DNA from: Sinorhizobium sp. RAC02
Lineage (GTDB): Bacteria; Pseudomonadota; Alphaproteobacteria; Rhizobiales; Rhizobiaceae
Direction: 5' to 3'
DNA: 64,000 nt
NCBI RefSeq assembly: GCF_001713395.1
Contig: NZ_CP016452.1
Span: 1,054,001-1,118,000, forward strand
Every line of letters starts with the position of its first letter. Position 1 is the first letter of the stretch. Position numbers and translations under genes: made by a program. Positions 51,842 through 60,890 of this stretch are shown in pieces. A model generated the notes under the pieces. That model had not been told where the DNA came from and searched no databases. It worked only from the letters and a program-made list of their open reading frames with translations.

Positions 51842-53394
51842 TCGAGGCCTTCCATTTCCTGAGGCCGTGGTGGCTGCTGGCGCTTATCCTTCCGCTCGCC
51901 ATCGCCTGGCTGTCCACGCGTGCGACCGATATGCGCGGCCAGTGGAAGGGCATGATCGAGCCGCACCTTCTCGACAGTCTGATCGTCAATGGTTCAACCG
52001 GTTCGCGCATGCGCCCCTCGTGGCTGCTGGCCCTAGTGTTGACGCTGGCAATCCTGGCCGCCGCCGGCCCGACCTGGCAGCGGGAGCTGCCACCCTTCGT
52101 CGAGGACACCGCTCCGCTCGTCATCGCGATGGACCTTTCACCCACCATGGATGCGATTGACGTGACCCCATCGCGGCTGGAGCGCGCCAAGCTGAAGATC
52201 CGGGACATCATTGCCGGGCGCGCGGGCGCGCGGACAGCCGTGATCGCCTATGCGGGGTCGGCTCATCAGGTCCTGCCGCTCACCGAAGACCTGTCGCTGA
52301 TCGAGACCTATACCGATGCGCTGGCAACACGGATCATGCCGGTTGATGGCAAGGACACGGCCGGGGCTCTTGAGCTGGCCACGGCCATGCTCGCCGCGCA
52401 GGAGGCATCCGGCACCGTTGTCTTCCTGACCGACGGGGTCGAACAGAAGGCGTTCGACGCGTTCAAAAGCAGCGCGAGGAACGGGATCGTCGTGCTCGGT
52501 ATCGGCACCTCCGAAGGCGGGCCGGTGAAGACGCCGGACGGCGGATTCCTGACCGATGCGACTGGCGGACGCGTCTTTGCGAAGCTCGATGTCGAGGCAC
52601 TGAAGACGCTGCATGCGGCGACAGGCGCGGATGTCGCCACAATAACGGATGACGACACCGATGTCCGCTGGGTGTTGCAGAAGATCCGCACCAACTTCGC
52701 GCAGAAGCAGGCAGCCGAAGAGGATCGCTGGCGTGACATGGGCTGGTGGATGCTGCTTCCGTTGGTGTTTTTTTTCTTGCTGTCGTTCCGCAAGGGCTGG
52801 GTCGTGCGGGTCGGCGCGGTCTTCCTCGCTGCGCGCCTGCTGCTTCCGGCCGAAGCCCAGGCCGCAGACTGGGTGGGCATGTGGTTGACCCCGGACCAGC
52901 AAGGGCGGCTGGCCTATGAGAAAGGCGACTTCGACGCGGCGGCAGCCCATTTCGCCGATCCGATGTGGCGAGGAACGGCACTTTACAGGGCGGGAAAGTT
53001 CGCCGAGGCGGTCGACGCCTTCGCCACGGTCGATAGTGCGGAAAGCTGGTACGATCAGGGCAACGCCCTGCTGCATATCGGCAAGCTCGACGAGGCGGTC
53101 GCCGCCTATGGGAAGGCGCTCGACAAGAGAAAGGGTTGGCCGGACGCCATCGCAAACCTCGCCATTGCCAAGACACTCATCCAGCAGAAAAAGGACGCTG
53201 AAGAAGAGCAGCAGGACCAACCCAATCTGCCACCCGACAGCGTGCAGTTCGACGACAAGGGCAAGCAGGGCAAGGCCGGTCAGATGACCATCGCCGAGCA
53301 GGCGTCGGAGCTGTGGATGAAGAGCATCGTGGTCAGCCCGACGGATCTGATGGCGCGCAAGTTCGCGATCGAAGCGCAGAGGGCAAAACCATGA
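51838..53394 (+). CDS. VWA and TPR membrane protein (BatB/BatC fusion type)
   Basis: A 518-residue protein: N-terminal membrane helices (11-27, 62-76), a VWA domain whose MIDAS is D99-L-S-P-T instead of the usual DxSxS, a third membrane segment near residues 304-318 and a TPR region (residues 350-450: YEKGDFDAAAAHF, YRAGKFAEAVDAF, HIGKLDEAVAAYGKAL). It ends in a Gln/Lys-rich tail. It combines BatB and BatC in one chain. It overlaps both neighbours by 4 bp. Confidence 0.9.
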   Translation: MIEAFHFLRPWWLLALILPLAIAWLSTRATDMRGQWKGMIEPHLLDSLIVNGSTGSRMRPSWLLALVLTLAILAAAGPTWQRELPPFVEDTAPLVIAMDLSPTMDAIDVTPSRLERAKLKIRDIIAGRAGARTAVIAYAGSAHQVLPLTEDLSLIETYTDALATRIMPVDGKDTAGALELATAMLAAQEASGTVVFLTDGVEQKAFDAFKSSARNGIVVLGIGTSEGGPVKTPDGGFLTDATGGRVFAKLDVEALKTLHAATGADVATITDDDTDVRWVLQKIRTNFAQKQAAEEDRWRDMGWWMLLPLVFFFLLSFRKGWVVRVGAVFLAARLLLPAEAQAADWVGMWLTPDQQGRLAYEKGDFDAAAAHFADPMWRGTALYRAGKFAEAVDAFATVDSAESWYDQGNALLHIGKLDEAVAAYGKALDKRKGWPDAIANLAIAKTLIQQKKDAEEEQQDQPNLPPDSVQFDDKGKQGKAGQMTIAEQASELWMKSIVVSPTDLMARKFAIEAQRAKP

Positions 53395-54725
53395 CGCTGC
53401 TGCGCTTCGCCGTCGCACTCTGGTTGGTGTTGGGGTCGGCAGGCTTTGCAGCGGAACCGTTCGCCCGGGTGAAGATCGAAGACACGGGCAGGATCGTCCC
53501 CGGCCAGCAGGTTCGGGTCGATGTCGAGGTGTTCGTGCCCGACTTCTTCACGTCGCCGCCGCAGTTTCCGCTCTTCGATCTGCCGAACGCGCTCGTCACC
53601 CTGCCGGATGGTCGCGCGCTGAACATGGTCGAAACGATCGATGGGGTGCAATATGCCGGCATCCGGCGGACCTACGCCGTGGTTCCGATGGAGGCGGGCA
53701 CTTTCACTTTGCCGCCGGCGGTTATCACGCTCGGCTATTCGCAGAATGGAAAACCGGTCCCGGGTCAGACGACGCTGCCGGAAACGCGTTTCACCGTGGC
53801 CGAGCCATCGGGCGGCGCCGCAGCCGCCCCGACCTTTGCGGCGCGCGGTCTGACGATAACCCAGTCCTTCGATCGAGATCCCTCCACCCTGGAGGTGGGC
53901 GACGCCCTGGTCAGGACGATCACGGTGTTCGCCGAAGATACGCAGGCGATGCTGATACCAGCGGCCCCGGTGACGGCCGTGGCAGGCATGAAGCAGTATC
54001 CAAAATCCCCCAGCATAGCGGACGGGGTGCAGGCCGAGGACCGGACGACAGGTAGCACGCGGACGGAGACGACCACCTTCGTCGCCGAGGTTGCGGGCGC
54101 AGTCGAGATTCCCGCGGTGTCCTATCCATGGTTCGACATCGATGCGCAAGCCAACGCGGTAGCGGCCCTTCCGGGCACGCCGGTCAAGGTGAGCAAGGCC
54201 GCCCCGGCGACGACAGGCCTTGCGCCGCAGCTTGAGCAGACAGACGCCGGGAGCGAACGGAGATGGCCGTCGAAGGCGACATTGGCGGCCGCTGCCGCGC
54301 TATTCGTTGTTCTTGCGACGGGATGTTGGCTCTTTGTGAAAACGCTCCCGTGGATGAAACGAAGACTACGTGCGTTCGCAGATGGTGAGTGGGTTTCCGA
54401 GCGGCGGAGTTTCAAACGCCTGATGGTGGCAATTCGCGGGAGCGATCCGATGACGGTCTATCGACGTCTTGAGGATTGGACGCGCAGTGCAGGATATGGA
54501 TCGATCGGCGATTGGGTGAGCGCGTCCGGGAACGGCGATGTCGTCAGGGAGGCGGAGAAGCTCCAGCGAGAGCTTTTTGGCCCGGATCGCGACCGTCCTG
54601 GCTTCAACAGGGCGGCATTGTCAAAGTCCGTCCGCGCTGCCCGAAAGCGCGGTGAAAATCGAGAGGGTATTGTCCGGCCGTCCGCGCTGCCGAAGCTGAA
54701 CCCGGATAGCGCGGCCATCGGGTGA
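53391..54725 (+). CDS. BatD-like exported membrane protein
   Basis: A 444-residue protein with a signal peptide (LLRFAVALWLVLGSAGFA), a large beta-rich periplasmic part (residues 20-300) and one membrane helix (ATLAAAAALFVVLATGCWLFV, near 305-325) followed by a cytoplasmic C-terminus of about 115 residues. This is the BatD layout and position. It ends the MoxR/Bat operon, and the second 16-bp element lies 38 bp further on. Confidence 0.82.
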   Translation: MTLLRFAVALWLVLGSAGFAAEPFARVKIEDTGRIVPGQQVRVDVEVFVPDFFTSPPQFPLFDLPNALVTLPDGRALNMVETIDGVQYAGIRRTYAVVPMEAGTFTLPPAVITLGYSQNGKPVPGQTTLPETRFTVAEPSGGAAAAPTFAARGLTITQSFDRDPSTLEVGDALVRTITVFAEDTQAMLIPAAPVTAVAGMKQYPKSPSIADGVQAEDRTTGSTRTETTTFVAEVAGAVEIPAVSYPWFDIDAQANAVAALPGTPVKVSKAAPATTGLAPQLEQTDAGSERRWPSKATLAAAAALFVVLATGCWLFVKTLPWMKRRLRAFADGEWVSERRSFKRLMVAIRGSDPMTVYRRLEDWTRSAGYGSIGDWVSASGNGDVVREAEKLQRELFGPDRDRPGFNRAALSKSVRAARKRGENREGIVRPSALPKLNPDSAAIG

Positions 54726-54763
54726 GCCCGATTTACGGCGTTGTTACATCGTCCGGTTGCTTT

Positions 54764-54779
54764 TTACCGTAACGTACTT
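54764..54779 (+). promoter_or_regulatory. Shared 16-bp element, copy 2 (formylglycine enzyme)
   Basis: Exact TTACCGTAACGTACTT, reading toward the formylglycine-generating enzyme and ending 52 bp before its start. It falls just after the BatD stop, so this gene appears to have its own regulated promoter although it follows the Bat operon directly. Confidence 0.8.
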
Positions 54780-54831
54780 CCGTCGCGCGCCCGTCTCCGC
54801 AATGTTCCGGTATCGAAAGACGGAGACGGCA

Positions 54832-55797
54832 ATGACATTGGCTTTCCCGACGACAGGTGCGCGGCCGGCCGTAACCGAAGATCTCGTCTGGATCCCCGGC
54901 CGCACCTTCGTGATGGGCTCCGACAGCCACTATCCGGAGGAAGCCCCGGCACACCCGGTAAAGGTCGATGGTTTCTGGATCGAACAGACCCCGGTGACGA
55001 ACAGGAAGTTTGCAGACTTCGTCAAGGCGACCGGATATGTCACTTTGGCCGAGAAGGCCCCCGATCCCAAGGATTATCCGGGCGCGCTTCCGAAGATGCT
55101 GAAGGCGGGTTCGCTCGTTTTCACGCCGCCAAAGGCGGTGAGCGGACCGGATATCAGCCAGTGGTGGAATTTCAAGTTCGGCGCGAACTGGCGGCGGCCC
55201 TATGGCGGTCTCAGCGATCTTCGGGGCAAGCTCGACCACCCCGTCGTCCATGTTGCCCATTGCGATGCCCTTGCCTATGCAGAATGGGCAGGCCTCGACC
55301 TGCCGACCGAGGCCGAATGGGAGCTCGCCGCGCGCGGAGGTCTCGACGGCGTCGAATACGCCTGGGGTGACGAGCTGACGCCCGGTGGCACAATAATGGC
55401 CAACACCTGGGCGGGCACATTTCCGACGCTCAGCACGAAGGCTGCGGGCAAGGACCGCACGACGCCCGTCCGCTCCTTTCCTGCAAACGGCTACGGCCTA
55501 TATGACATGATCGGTAACGTCTGGGAGTGGACGACGGACTATTGGTCGACCCGGCATCCGGAGCCCGCAGCCAAGTCCTGCTGCATTCCGCAGAACCCGC
55601 GGGGCGCCGCCATCGACGGCAGCTTCGATCCTCGCCAGCCCGAAATCCGGATTCCGCGCCGTGTTCTCAAGGGCGGCTCGCATCTTTGCGCTCCGAACTA
55701 TTGCCGCCGCTATCGCCCTGCGGCCCGCCATGCGGAGCCGGAAGACACATCCACGAGCCATGTCGGCTTCCGTTGCATCAGGCGGACCAGCCTCTGA
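54832..55797 (+). CDS. Formylglycine-generating enzyme (sulfatase activator)
   Basis: A 321-residue FGE/SUMF1-family protein. It contains the catalytic pair in GGSHLCAPNYCRRYRPAAR (C286 and C291), the copper site of true aerobic FGEs, together with WIPGRTFVMGS at the N-terminus, LPTEAEWELAARGG and GNVWEWTTDYW. It converts the active-site Cys of sulfatases to formylglycine in the cytoplasm before export. The Cys-type sulfatase encoded at 46729 is its obvious client. Starts at 54757 and 54802 are in frame, but 54832 has the GGAGACGG site and avoids the regulatory element. Confidence 0.93.
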   Translation: MTLAFPTTGARPAVTEDLVWIPGRTFVMGSDSHYPEEAPAHPVKVDGFWIEQTPVTNRKFADFVKATGYVTLAEKAPDPKDYPGALPKMLKAGSLVFTPPKAVSGPDISQWWNFKFGANWRRPYGGLSDLRGKLDHPVVHVAHCDALAYAEWAGLDLPTEAEWELAARGGLDGVEYAWGDELTPGGTIMANTWAGTFPTLSTKAAGKDRTTPVRSFPANGYGLYDMIGNVWEWTTDYWSTRHPEPAAKSCCIPQNPRGAAIDGSFDPRQPEIRIPRRVLKGGSHLCAPNYCRRYRPAARHAEPEDTSTSHVGFRCIRRTSL

Positions 55798-55810
55798 TGG
55801 GAGAATTTTG

Positions 55811-56785
55811 ATGAAGATCATACTTCGCGTCTTGCTCATCCTGCTCCTGGCACCCTTGGCCGCCATGGCGGAAGACCTGCCATCCTGGAACGAGGGCAAA
55901 TCCAGGCAGGCGATCGTCGATTTCGTCACGACGGTGACGACGCAGGGAGGCGAAGGCTTCGTCGCACCCGAAGACCGCATCGCCGTGTTCGACAATGACG
56001 GCACGCTGTGGTCCGAGCAGCCGTTCTATTTCCAGCTCGGCTTCATGCTCGATCGGGTGAAAGCGCTGGCACCACAGCATCCGGAATGGTCCGAAAAGGA
56101 ACCGTTCAAGTCCATCCTTGCGGGTGACCTGAAAGGTATCGCGAAAAGCGGCGAGAAGGGCATCGTGGAGCTGGGCATGGCGACGCATGCCGGGATGACC
56201 ACCGAAGCGTTCACGAAAATCGTGACGGACTGGTACGCGACCGCCCGCCATCCGAAGTTCCACAAGCCGTATGACGAGGTCACGTTCCTCCCGATGCGTG
56301 AACTGCTCGATTACCTGCGGGCCAACGAATTCAAGACCTATATCGTCTCGGGCGGCGGCGTGGAATTCATGCGGCCAATCACCGAGAAGGCCTATGGCAT
56401 TCCGCCCGAGCAGGTCATCGGCAGCACGATCGTGACGCAATATGCGCTGGTCGACGACGTGCCCGTGTTGAACAGGCTGCCGAAGATCGACTTCATCGAC
56501 GACGGCGCGGGCAAACCGGCCGGCATCAACAAGTTCATCGGCCGCCGGCCGATCTTCGTCGCCGGAAATTCCGACGGGGATTACGAGATGCTTCGCTGGG
56601 TCACTAGCGGCCCGCAGAAGGGGTTCGGCATGATCGTCCATCACACGGATGCGGTGCGCGAGTTCGCCTATGACCGGGAATCCGCTTTCGGGAAGCTGGA
56701 CAAGGCATTGGACGAGGCCGAAGCTCGCAAGTGGCTCCTCGTGGACATGAAGGCGGACTGGAAGAAGATTTATACCTTCGAATAG
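55811..56785 (+). CDS. Exported HAD-family hydrolase
   Basis: A 324-residue protein with a signal peptide (MKIILRVLLILLLAPLAAMA, cleavage near 20) and the HAD motif I F-D61-N-D63-G-T; motif II (YIVSGGG) and motif III/IV (AGNSDGDYEML) are also present. An exported HAD phosphatase is uncommon; it may remove phosphate from sugars or lipids in the periplasm. It lies 13 bp after the FGE gene and should share its promoter. Confidence 0.87.
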   Translation: MKIILRVLLILLLAPLAAMAEDLPSWNEGKSRQAIVDFVTTVTTQGGEGFVAPEDRIAVFDNDGTLWSEQPFYFQLGFMLDRVKALAPQHPEWSEKEPFKSILAGDLKGIAKSGEKGIVELGMATHAGMTTEAFTKIVTDWYATARHPKFHKPYDEVTFLPMRELLDYLRANEFKTYIVSGGGVEFMRPITEKAYGIPPEQVIGSTIVTQYALVDDVPVLNRLPKIDFIDDGAGKPAGINKFIGRRPIFVAGNSDGDYEMLRWVTSGPQKGFGMIVHHTDAVREFAYDRESAFGKLDKALDEAEARKWLLVDMKADWKKIYTFE

Positions 56786-56811
56786 CCGGTAGCCAACAGT
56801 CCTCAGCATTC

Positions 56812-56852
56812 CGTGCAATGCGGGTGTCCTATAACGACGCCTGCATTGCACG
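56812..56852. terminator. Hairpin between convergent genes
   Basis: CGTGCAATGC and GCATTGCACG form a perfect 10-bp stem with a 21-nt loop, between the HAD gene (plus) and the outer-membrane protein gene (minus). It lacks T-runs but fits a shared end for both transcripts. Confidence 0.5.
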
Positions 56853-56886
56853 ATTTACAGGCATGTTGCTGGAGGACGGAATGGCC

Positions 56887-57876
56887 TTACTGGGCCGCCA
56901 CATTCGTCGGCTGTGTGATCGCCAAAGGCATCGCAATCGTCAGGAATACCGAATCGCCCTCGGCCCGGTTCGTGGCATCGAATTCATGAAAGTACTTGAT
57001 GCGGGCGGAAATCGGCACTTCGCCAAACTTGAAGTTCCAACCGATCGTCGCGCCGATCGCCGCGACCTCCCCCTTGAACGGCCGCGCGGCGCCATCGCCG
57101 CTGTCTCCGGTCGTCTGGTTGTAGTAGTAGCCAACCAGGCCCGCATCGAATTGCTCGTTGAAGTGCTGGACGGCCGCCCATTCAAAATGGAACTCGTTGC
57201 CGGTCCTGTAGTCGGTCGCCGGGTTTTCCGCATTGAACGTCATGCCGACGACGCCCGACAGGTCGAGGCCGATGTTCGGGTCGAGCCACGTCGCGGCCGC
57301 GAACACGTCGGCGCCCCAGTGATGGAAGGCGATGTTGGAGATTTCGCCTTCCTGATAGTCGCCGATCGGGACGTTCACCATCGTGCCAACCTGGTAGTGA
57401 AAGTTGCCGGCTTCCCAGCCGACGAAAGCGCTCAGGATCGGATCTCCGATCGTGAACACCGTATCGGTCACCGACCCGGTCGCAATACCGCCGAGTGGCC
57501 CGGTTCGTGTCGCCTCCGCAGAGGTCTTCTTCCAGCCGAACGGCAGGCTGGCCGAGAGGCCCAGATGGCCGCCGATCACCTCTTCCGGCAGAACCCAGAT
57601 GACGGTTGGAACTTCAACGATCGCGCTGCCGTCGACACCGACAGCTATTTTGCCACCCGTCGGAAGCTCCGTGCCGCCGCCGAGGTCGCCGGAGTAGATG
57701 TAGATGTCGTTCTGGAAGAACACGCCCGGCGGCGGCAGGATGGCGGCGGCAGGTCCCTTCGAACCGAGCAGATAGAAGCCTGCACCGCCTTCGGCGGCAT
57801 GTACGGGAGCCGCAAGACACAAGGTCGTTCCCGCCAGAACCAGTCTCGCGGTCGTCTTCATATGCCGTCCCATCAT
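56887..57876 (-). CDS. Outer-membrane beta-barrel protein, SphA/MetA-like
   Basis: A 329-residue exported protein (signal ...LVLAGTTLCLAAPVHA, residues 1-27) of the 'meta-pathway phenol degradation'/SphA family. The mature start EGGAGFYLLGSKGPAAAILPPPGVFFQND is characteristic, followed by regular alternating amphipathic strands ending in a barrel-like C-terminus. It would act as an outer-membrane channel for hydrophobic or aromatic compounds. It follows the SH3-protein gene by 37 bp on the same strand. Two start codons (MMGRHM) are near each other. Confidence 0.82.
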   Translation of the reverse strand: MMGRHMKTTARLVLAGTTLCLAAPVHAAEGGAGFYLLGSKGPAAAILPPPGVFFQNDIYIYSGDLGGGTELPTGGKIAVGVDGSAIVEVPTVIWVLPEEVIGGHLGLSASLPFGWKKTSAEATRTGPLGGIATGSVTDTVFTIGDPILSAFVGWEAGNFHYQVGTMVNVPIGDYQEGEISNIAFHHWGADVFAAATWLDPNIGLDLSGVVGMTFNAENPATDYRTGNEFHFEWAAVQHFNEQFDAGLVGYYYNQTTGDSGDGAARPFKGEVAAIGATIGWNFKFGEVPISARIKYFHEFDATNRAEGDSVFLTIAMPLAITQPTNVAAQ

Positions 57877-57913
57877 GCTCTCCTGACTATTCCGATAAGG
57901 CTAACTCTTCCTG

Positions 57914-60445
57914 CTACCGACGCCTGAAGCGTGCACCACCTCCGCCATGAAAGCCCCCCATCCGGTGGCCACTAAACTCATGGGCCCGGAAGCTGCTTCC
58001 CCCGCCGCGGAACTGCCGTTCGCTGATGCCGCCACCGCGGAACTGCCCGATGTCCTGCCGTCCGAAGTCGTGGCGAAGTTCCCGCTGGTTGCCGACCTGA
58101 CGCCCCGCCCTGTCGATGGCAAGATGCTCGGGCGCCCTTTCGCGAACCTTGCCTGTATGACGGACGGGCTTTTCGGTGCGGATCCGCTCGGCGGCATCAG
58201 GATGTTTTGCCTGGAAGTTCTGGGCGTGGTTTTTCAGGTTTTCAGTGTTCGGACGATTGACGTCCTGCCAGCCATCTGACGTGTGCTTCTGCCAGCCCCC
58301 GTCGTCCTTGCGGTAGACATTGCCGTTGCGGCCCGCATAGACATCGGTGCCCTTGCCGCCGGCGACGAAGCCATGGTTGCCACCAGACGTTCGCCAATGC
58401 ATGCCCGCCGCATTGTCTGTCGCGCCGCCTGATATGCGGGCGAAATCGGAGCCATGCTTCACGCCTGCCGTGCCCCAGGCTCCGTAGACATTGTGGCCGC
58501 CGCGGGCGAAGGCGGCATTGCCCGTGCGGGGATTGTAGGCCGACACGAAACCGCGCGCACCGTTTGGTCCCGCAATCGCGCCACCGCGGACATAGGTCCC
58601 GGTGCGAGGATTATAGGCCGTACCCCCGGCTATGCCGCGATAGGGTCCGTAGGCATAGCCATAACGGCCGAACGTCCCATAGGCCGGATTGTAGAAGGCG
58701 CCGACGCCGTAGGTCAGCGGTCGCGGATAATAGGGCCAGTAGCCGCCGCCAGCCCAGCCGAAGTCCCAATAGGCCGGATACGCCCAGCCCGTTCCGTAGA
58801 CGAAGGTGTCCCATGCCAGATAGGCACCGAGATAGCCCATCGTGTAGCCGAACCAGACCGCATCCGGCTCCGTGTTGTAGACGCGCACATAGGTGACATT
58901 GTAGATCGGCGACGATGGCGGGATCTTGTAGATCTCATCCGGCACGGCCGTGGCGACCTTCCACGGTCCGGTCGGCGCGGGTCCGGTGAACCAGACGCCA
59001 TCCTTCAGGACGAAATAGGCATCGCCGACCTTGATCACCTGCTCGTTGGAATTCACCGCATAGGCAAGGCTCGTGCCGTCGATCGGTTCGAATTTCGGAT
59101 CGCCGCTATAGGACACCTCGACATTGACCGAGCCATCCGTGGCGACGCGGGCCATCTGCGGGATGCTGGCTTTCAGACGGGCTTCAGCGCTTTCAGACGT
59201 GCCGGGCACGGATGCGCGCACCTGATAATAGGCAGAGTCGTCCGGAATGTTCTGGAAGTCGGCGGGGAGATTCGGCGTCGCGAACGTCCACGGACCATCA
59301 AGGCTCGCCGCGGAGAACCAGCGCCCCGACACAAGCACGTACCAGGTCTTCTGGTCCTTGTGGAAGAAGACGTCGCTTGTGGTGTTCGACGCCCATTCCA
59401 GTCCGGTTCCAGGGACGGCTTCAAGCGTTGGCTGGCCGTCGAACAGAAGCATTTCGGCCGGCACATCCGAATAGAACACCTTCGGCACCTTGCCATCCTC
59501 GAAAGCTGAGGCCGGTACGGCTGTCTTCGTGTCCTTCCAGTTGTCGTCCGCGGGCAGCTTCGTCAGAACATCCGGAAGCTGTGTAACCGCGGTCCACGCG
59601 CCGCCGAGGGTCTTCGATGTCAGCCAGCTCTTCTCGTCGCGCAGGAAATAGGCGCCGTCGGGATCGGCCGTCTTGAAGAGATCCCAGTTCGTGTTGACGA
59701 CGAACTGAAGGCCCTCGACGCCCTTTACCGGCGAGAGCACTTCCTTGCCGTCCGTCTGCACGAGGATGGCGGGTTCGGTGCTGACGACGATCTTCGGCGG
59801 GTCGGACTTGATGCCATTCACGTCTTCAAGACGCTTGTAGTCCGCAAGGCTTGCTGTCAGCCGTTCCTGCGACACGGTGATGGAGCCGGTCGGCATGATC
59901 TTTCCGACCTCGATTGCCAGATCGGTGAGTTCCTTGCGATCAAGCGTCGAGAAATCCACCTGCGTGGCGGTAACGTCGGTGATCACCACCTCATCGGTCG
60001 TGTCGTCTGCGACGGTCTTGCCGCTGATGCCGATGACGCCGTAGATGGGCTTGGCATCGGCCGTCGCCTTGAATTCGGTGGCGACCAGCGCGTCGAGCTG
60101 CGTGAACCCCGGCCAATCGGTGATCTGCGGCTGGAAGAGCGTGAGTGTCGCGCCTTTGTCGGTGGTGAAGCTGCGCGGCCAGTTGGGTTTATGCGGATCG
60201 GCCTGCTCGATATATTTGCCGTTGATGAAGCCTTCGCGGCCATCCAGCTTTACGGCGCACCACGCACCGCTCGCGTCGCACTCGCTGACATCGACCGTCA
60301 CACCTTCGCCGACGGTGCCGGCAGTGGGATAGCCGGTGCCCGGTCCGGTGCGCAGGTTGACCTTGGTGGTCGTGATCGCAGGCGCAGCCGAGGCCGCCGT
60401 CGCCACGAGGGATACCGTTATCAGAAGTGCTGCGAGCCGTCTCAT
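57914..60445 (-). CDS. Large exported SH3-domain repeat protein
   Basis: An 843-residue exported protein (signal MRRLAALLITVSLVATAASA). Residues 25-80 form a bacterial SH3 domain (TTTKVNLRTGPGTGYPTAGTVGEG, then GWCAV-like core and GFINGKYIE). From about residue 250 to 500 three similar units occur, each with Y-(F/V)-L...W(L/F)...GPW or GAW and a following proline-rich strand (AYFLRDEKSWLTSKTLGGAW; WYVLVSGRWFSAASLDGPW; AYFVLKDGVWFTGPAPTGPW). A Tyr/Gly-rich and finally Arg/His/Gly-rich tail completes it. I infer a cell-surface or matrix protein. GGAGGCCGCG precedes ATG 60445. Confidence 0.82.
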   Translation of the reverse strand: MRRLAALLITVSLVATAASAAPAITTTKVNLRTGPGTGYPTAGTVGEGVTVDVSECDASGAWCAVKLDGREGFINGKYIEQADPHKPNWPRSFTTDKGATLTLFQPQITDWPGFTQLDALVATEFKATADAKPIYGVIGISGKTVADDTTDEVVITDVTATQVDFSTLDRKELTDLAIEVGKIMPTGSITVSQERLTASLADYKRLEDVNGIKSDPPKIVVSTEPAILVQTDGKEVLSPVKGVEGLQFVVNTNWDLFKTADPDGAYFLRDEKSWLTSKTLGGAWTAVTQLPDVLTKLPADDNWKDTKTAVPASAFEDGKVPKVFYSDVPAEMLLFDGQPTLEAVPGTGLEWASNTTSDVFFHKDQKTWYVLVSGRWFSAASLDGPWTFATPNLPADFQNIPDDSAYYQVRASVPGTSESAEARLKASIPQMARVATDGSVNVEVSYSGDPKFEPIDGTSLAYAVNSNEQVIKVGDAYFVLKDGVWFTGPAPTGPWKVATAVPDEIYKIPPSSPIYNVTYVRVYNTEPDAVWFGYTMGYLGAYLAWDTFVYGTGWAYPAYWDFGWAGGGYWPYYPRPLTYGVGAFYNPAYGTFGRYGYAYGPYRGIAGGTAYNPRTGTYVRGGAIAGPNGARGFVSAYNPRTGNAAFARGGHNVYGAWGTAGVKHGSDFARISGGATDNAAGMHWRTSGGNHGFVAGGKGTDVYAGRNGNVYRKDDGGWQKHTSDGWQDVNRPNTENLKNHAQNFQAKHPDAAERIRTEKPVRHTGKVRERAPEHLAIDRAGRQVGNQRELRHDFGRQDIGQFRGGGISERQFRGGGSSFRAHEFSGHRMGGFHGGGGARFRRR

Positions 60446-60508
60446 CGCGGCCTCCTTCCACGTGTCGTTTGCATCAGGCACGAGAGTGGCAGAGACAGGC
60501 CTTGCAAC

Positions 60509-60524
60509 AAGTACGTTACGGTAA
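60509..60524 (-). promoter_or_regulatory. Shared 16-bp element, copy 3 (SH3 protein)
   Basis: On the minus strand this reads TTACCGTAACGTACTT, pointing at the SH3-protein gene 63 bp ahead. It probably controls that gene and the outer-membrane protein gene behind it. Confidence 0.8.
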
Positions 60525-60553
60525 ATGTCGCGTTTTACATGCGTGCACTACAC

Positions 60554-60890
60554 TCAGAACGCCCGCGCGGAGCGCCGCGTCTCCATGTTCGCCCCTGCCT
60601 TCATCAGGCCTGCCTTGATGGATGTCGCCAAGGCCGGCACGAAGCGCCGGGCGGACATCAGCTCGGAATAGGTCTGCTCGAAATCAGGATCATGGAACCG
60701 GACATCGGCCAGTCGCTGTGTCGCCTGCTCGGAGCCGATTTCGCCCAGCGCAGCCGCCCGCAGCAGCCGCACGACGGCATCGCTGCCGTTGAGTTGTTCG
60801 GACAGCAGCGACGCAGACGACCAGTCGGCCCGGCGATAGGCATCGAGGGCGAGAATCATGATTGCGTCACGTGGGACGACATCGACGACC
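60554..60890 (-). pseudogene. Out-of-frame C-terminal part of the membrane regulator
   Basis: Immediately where the regulator frame ends (60856), a second frame carries well-formed sequence that reads as its continuation: KPVVDVVPRDAIMILALDAYRRADWSSASLLSEQLN..., a TPR-like helical stretch, ending METRRSARAF. Relative to an intact gene one base is missing near GATGCAAGCC (about 60890). Whether this is a real mutation, a programmed slip or a sequencing error cannot be settled here. The overlap of the two frames is short. Confidence 0.6.
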
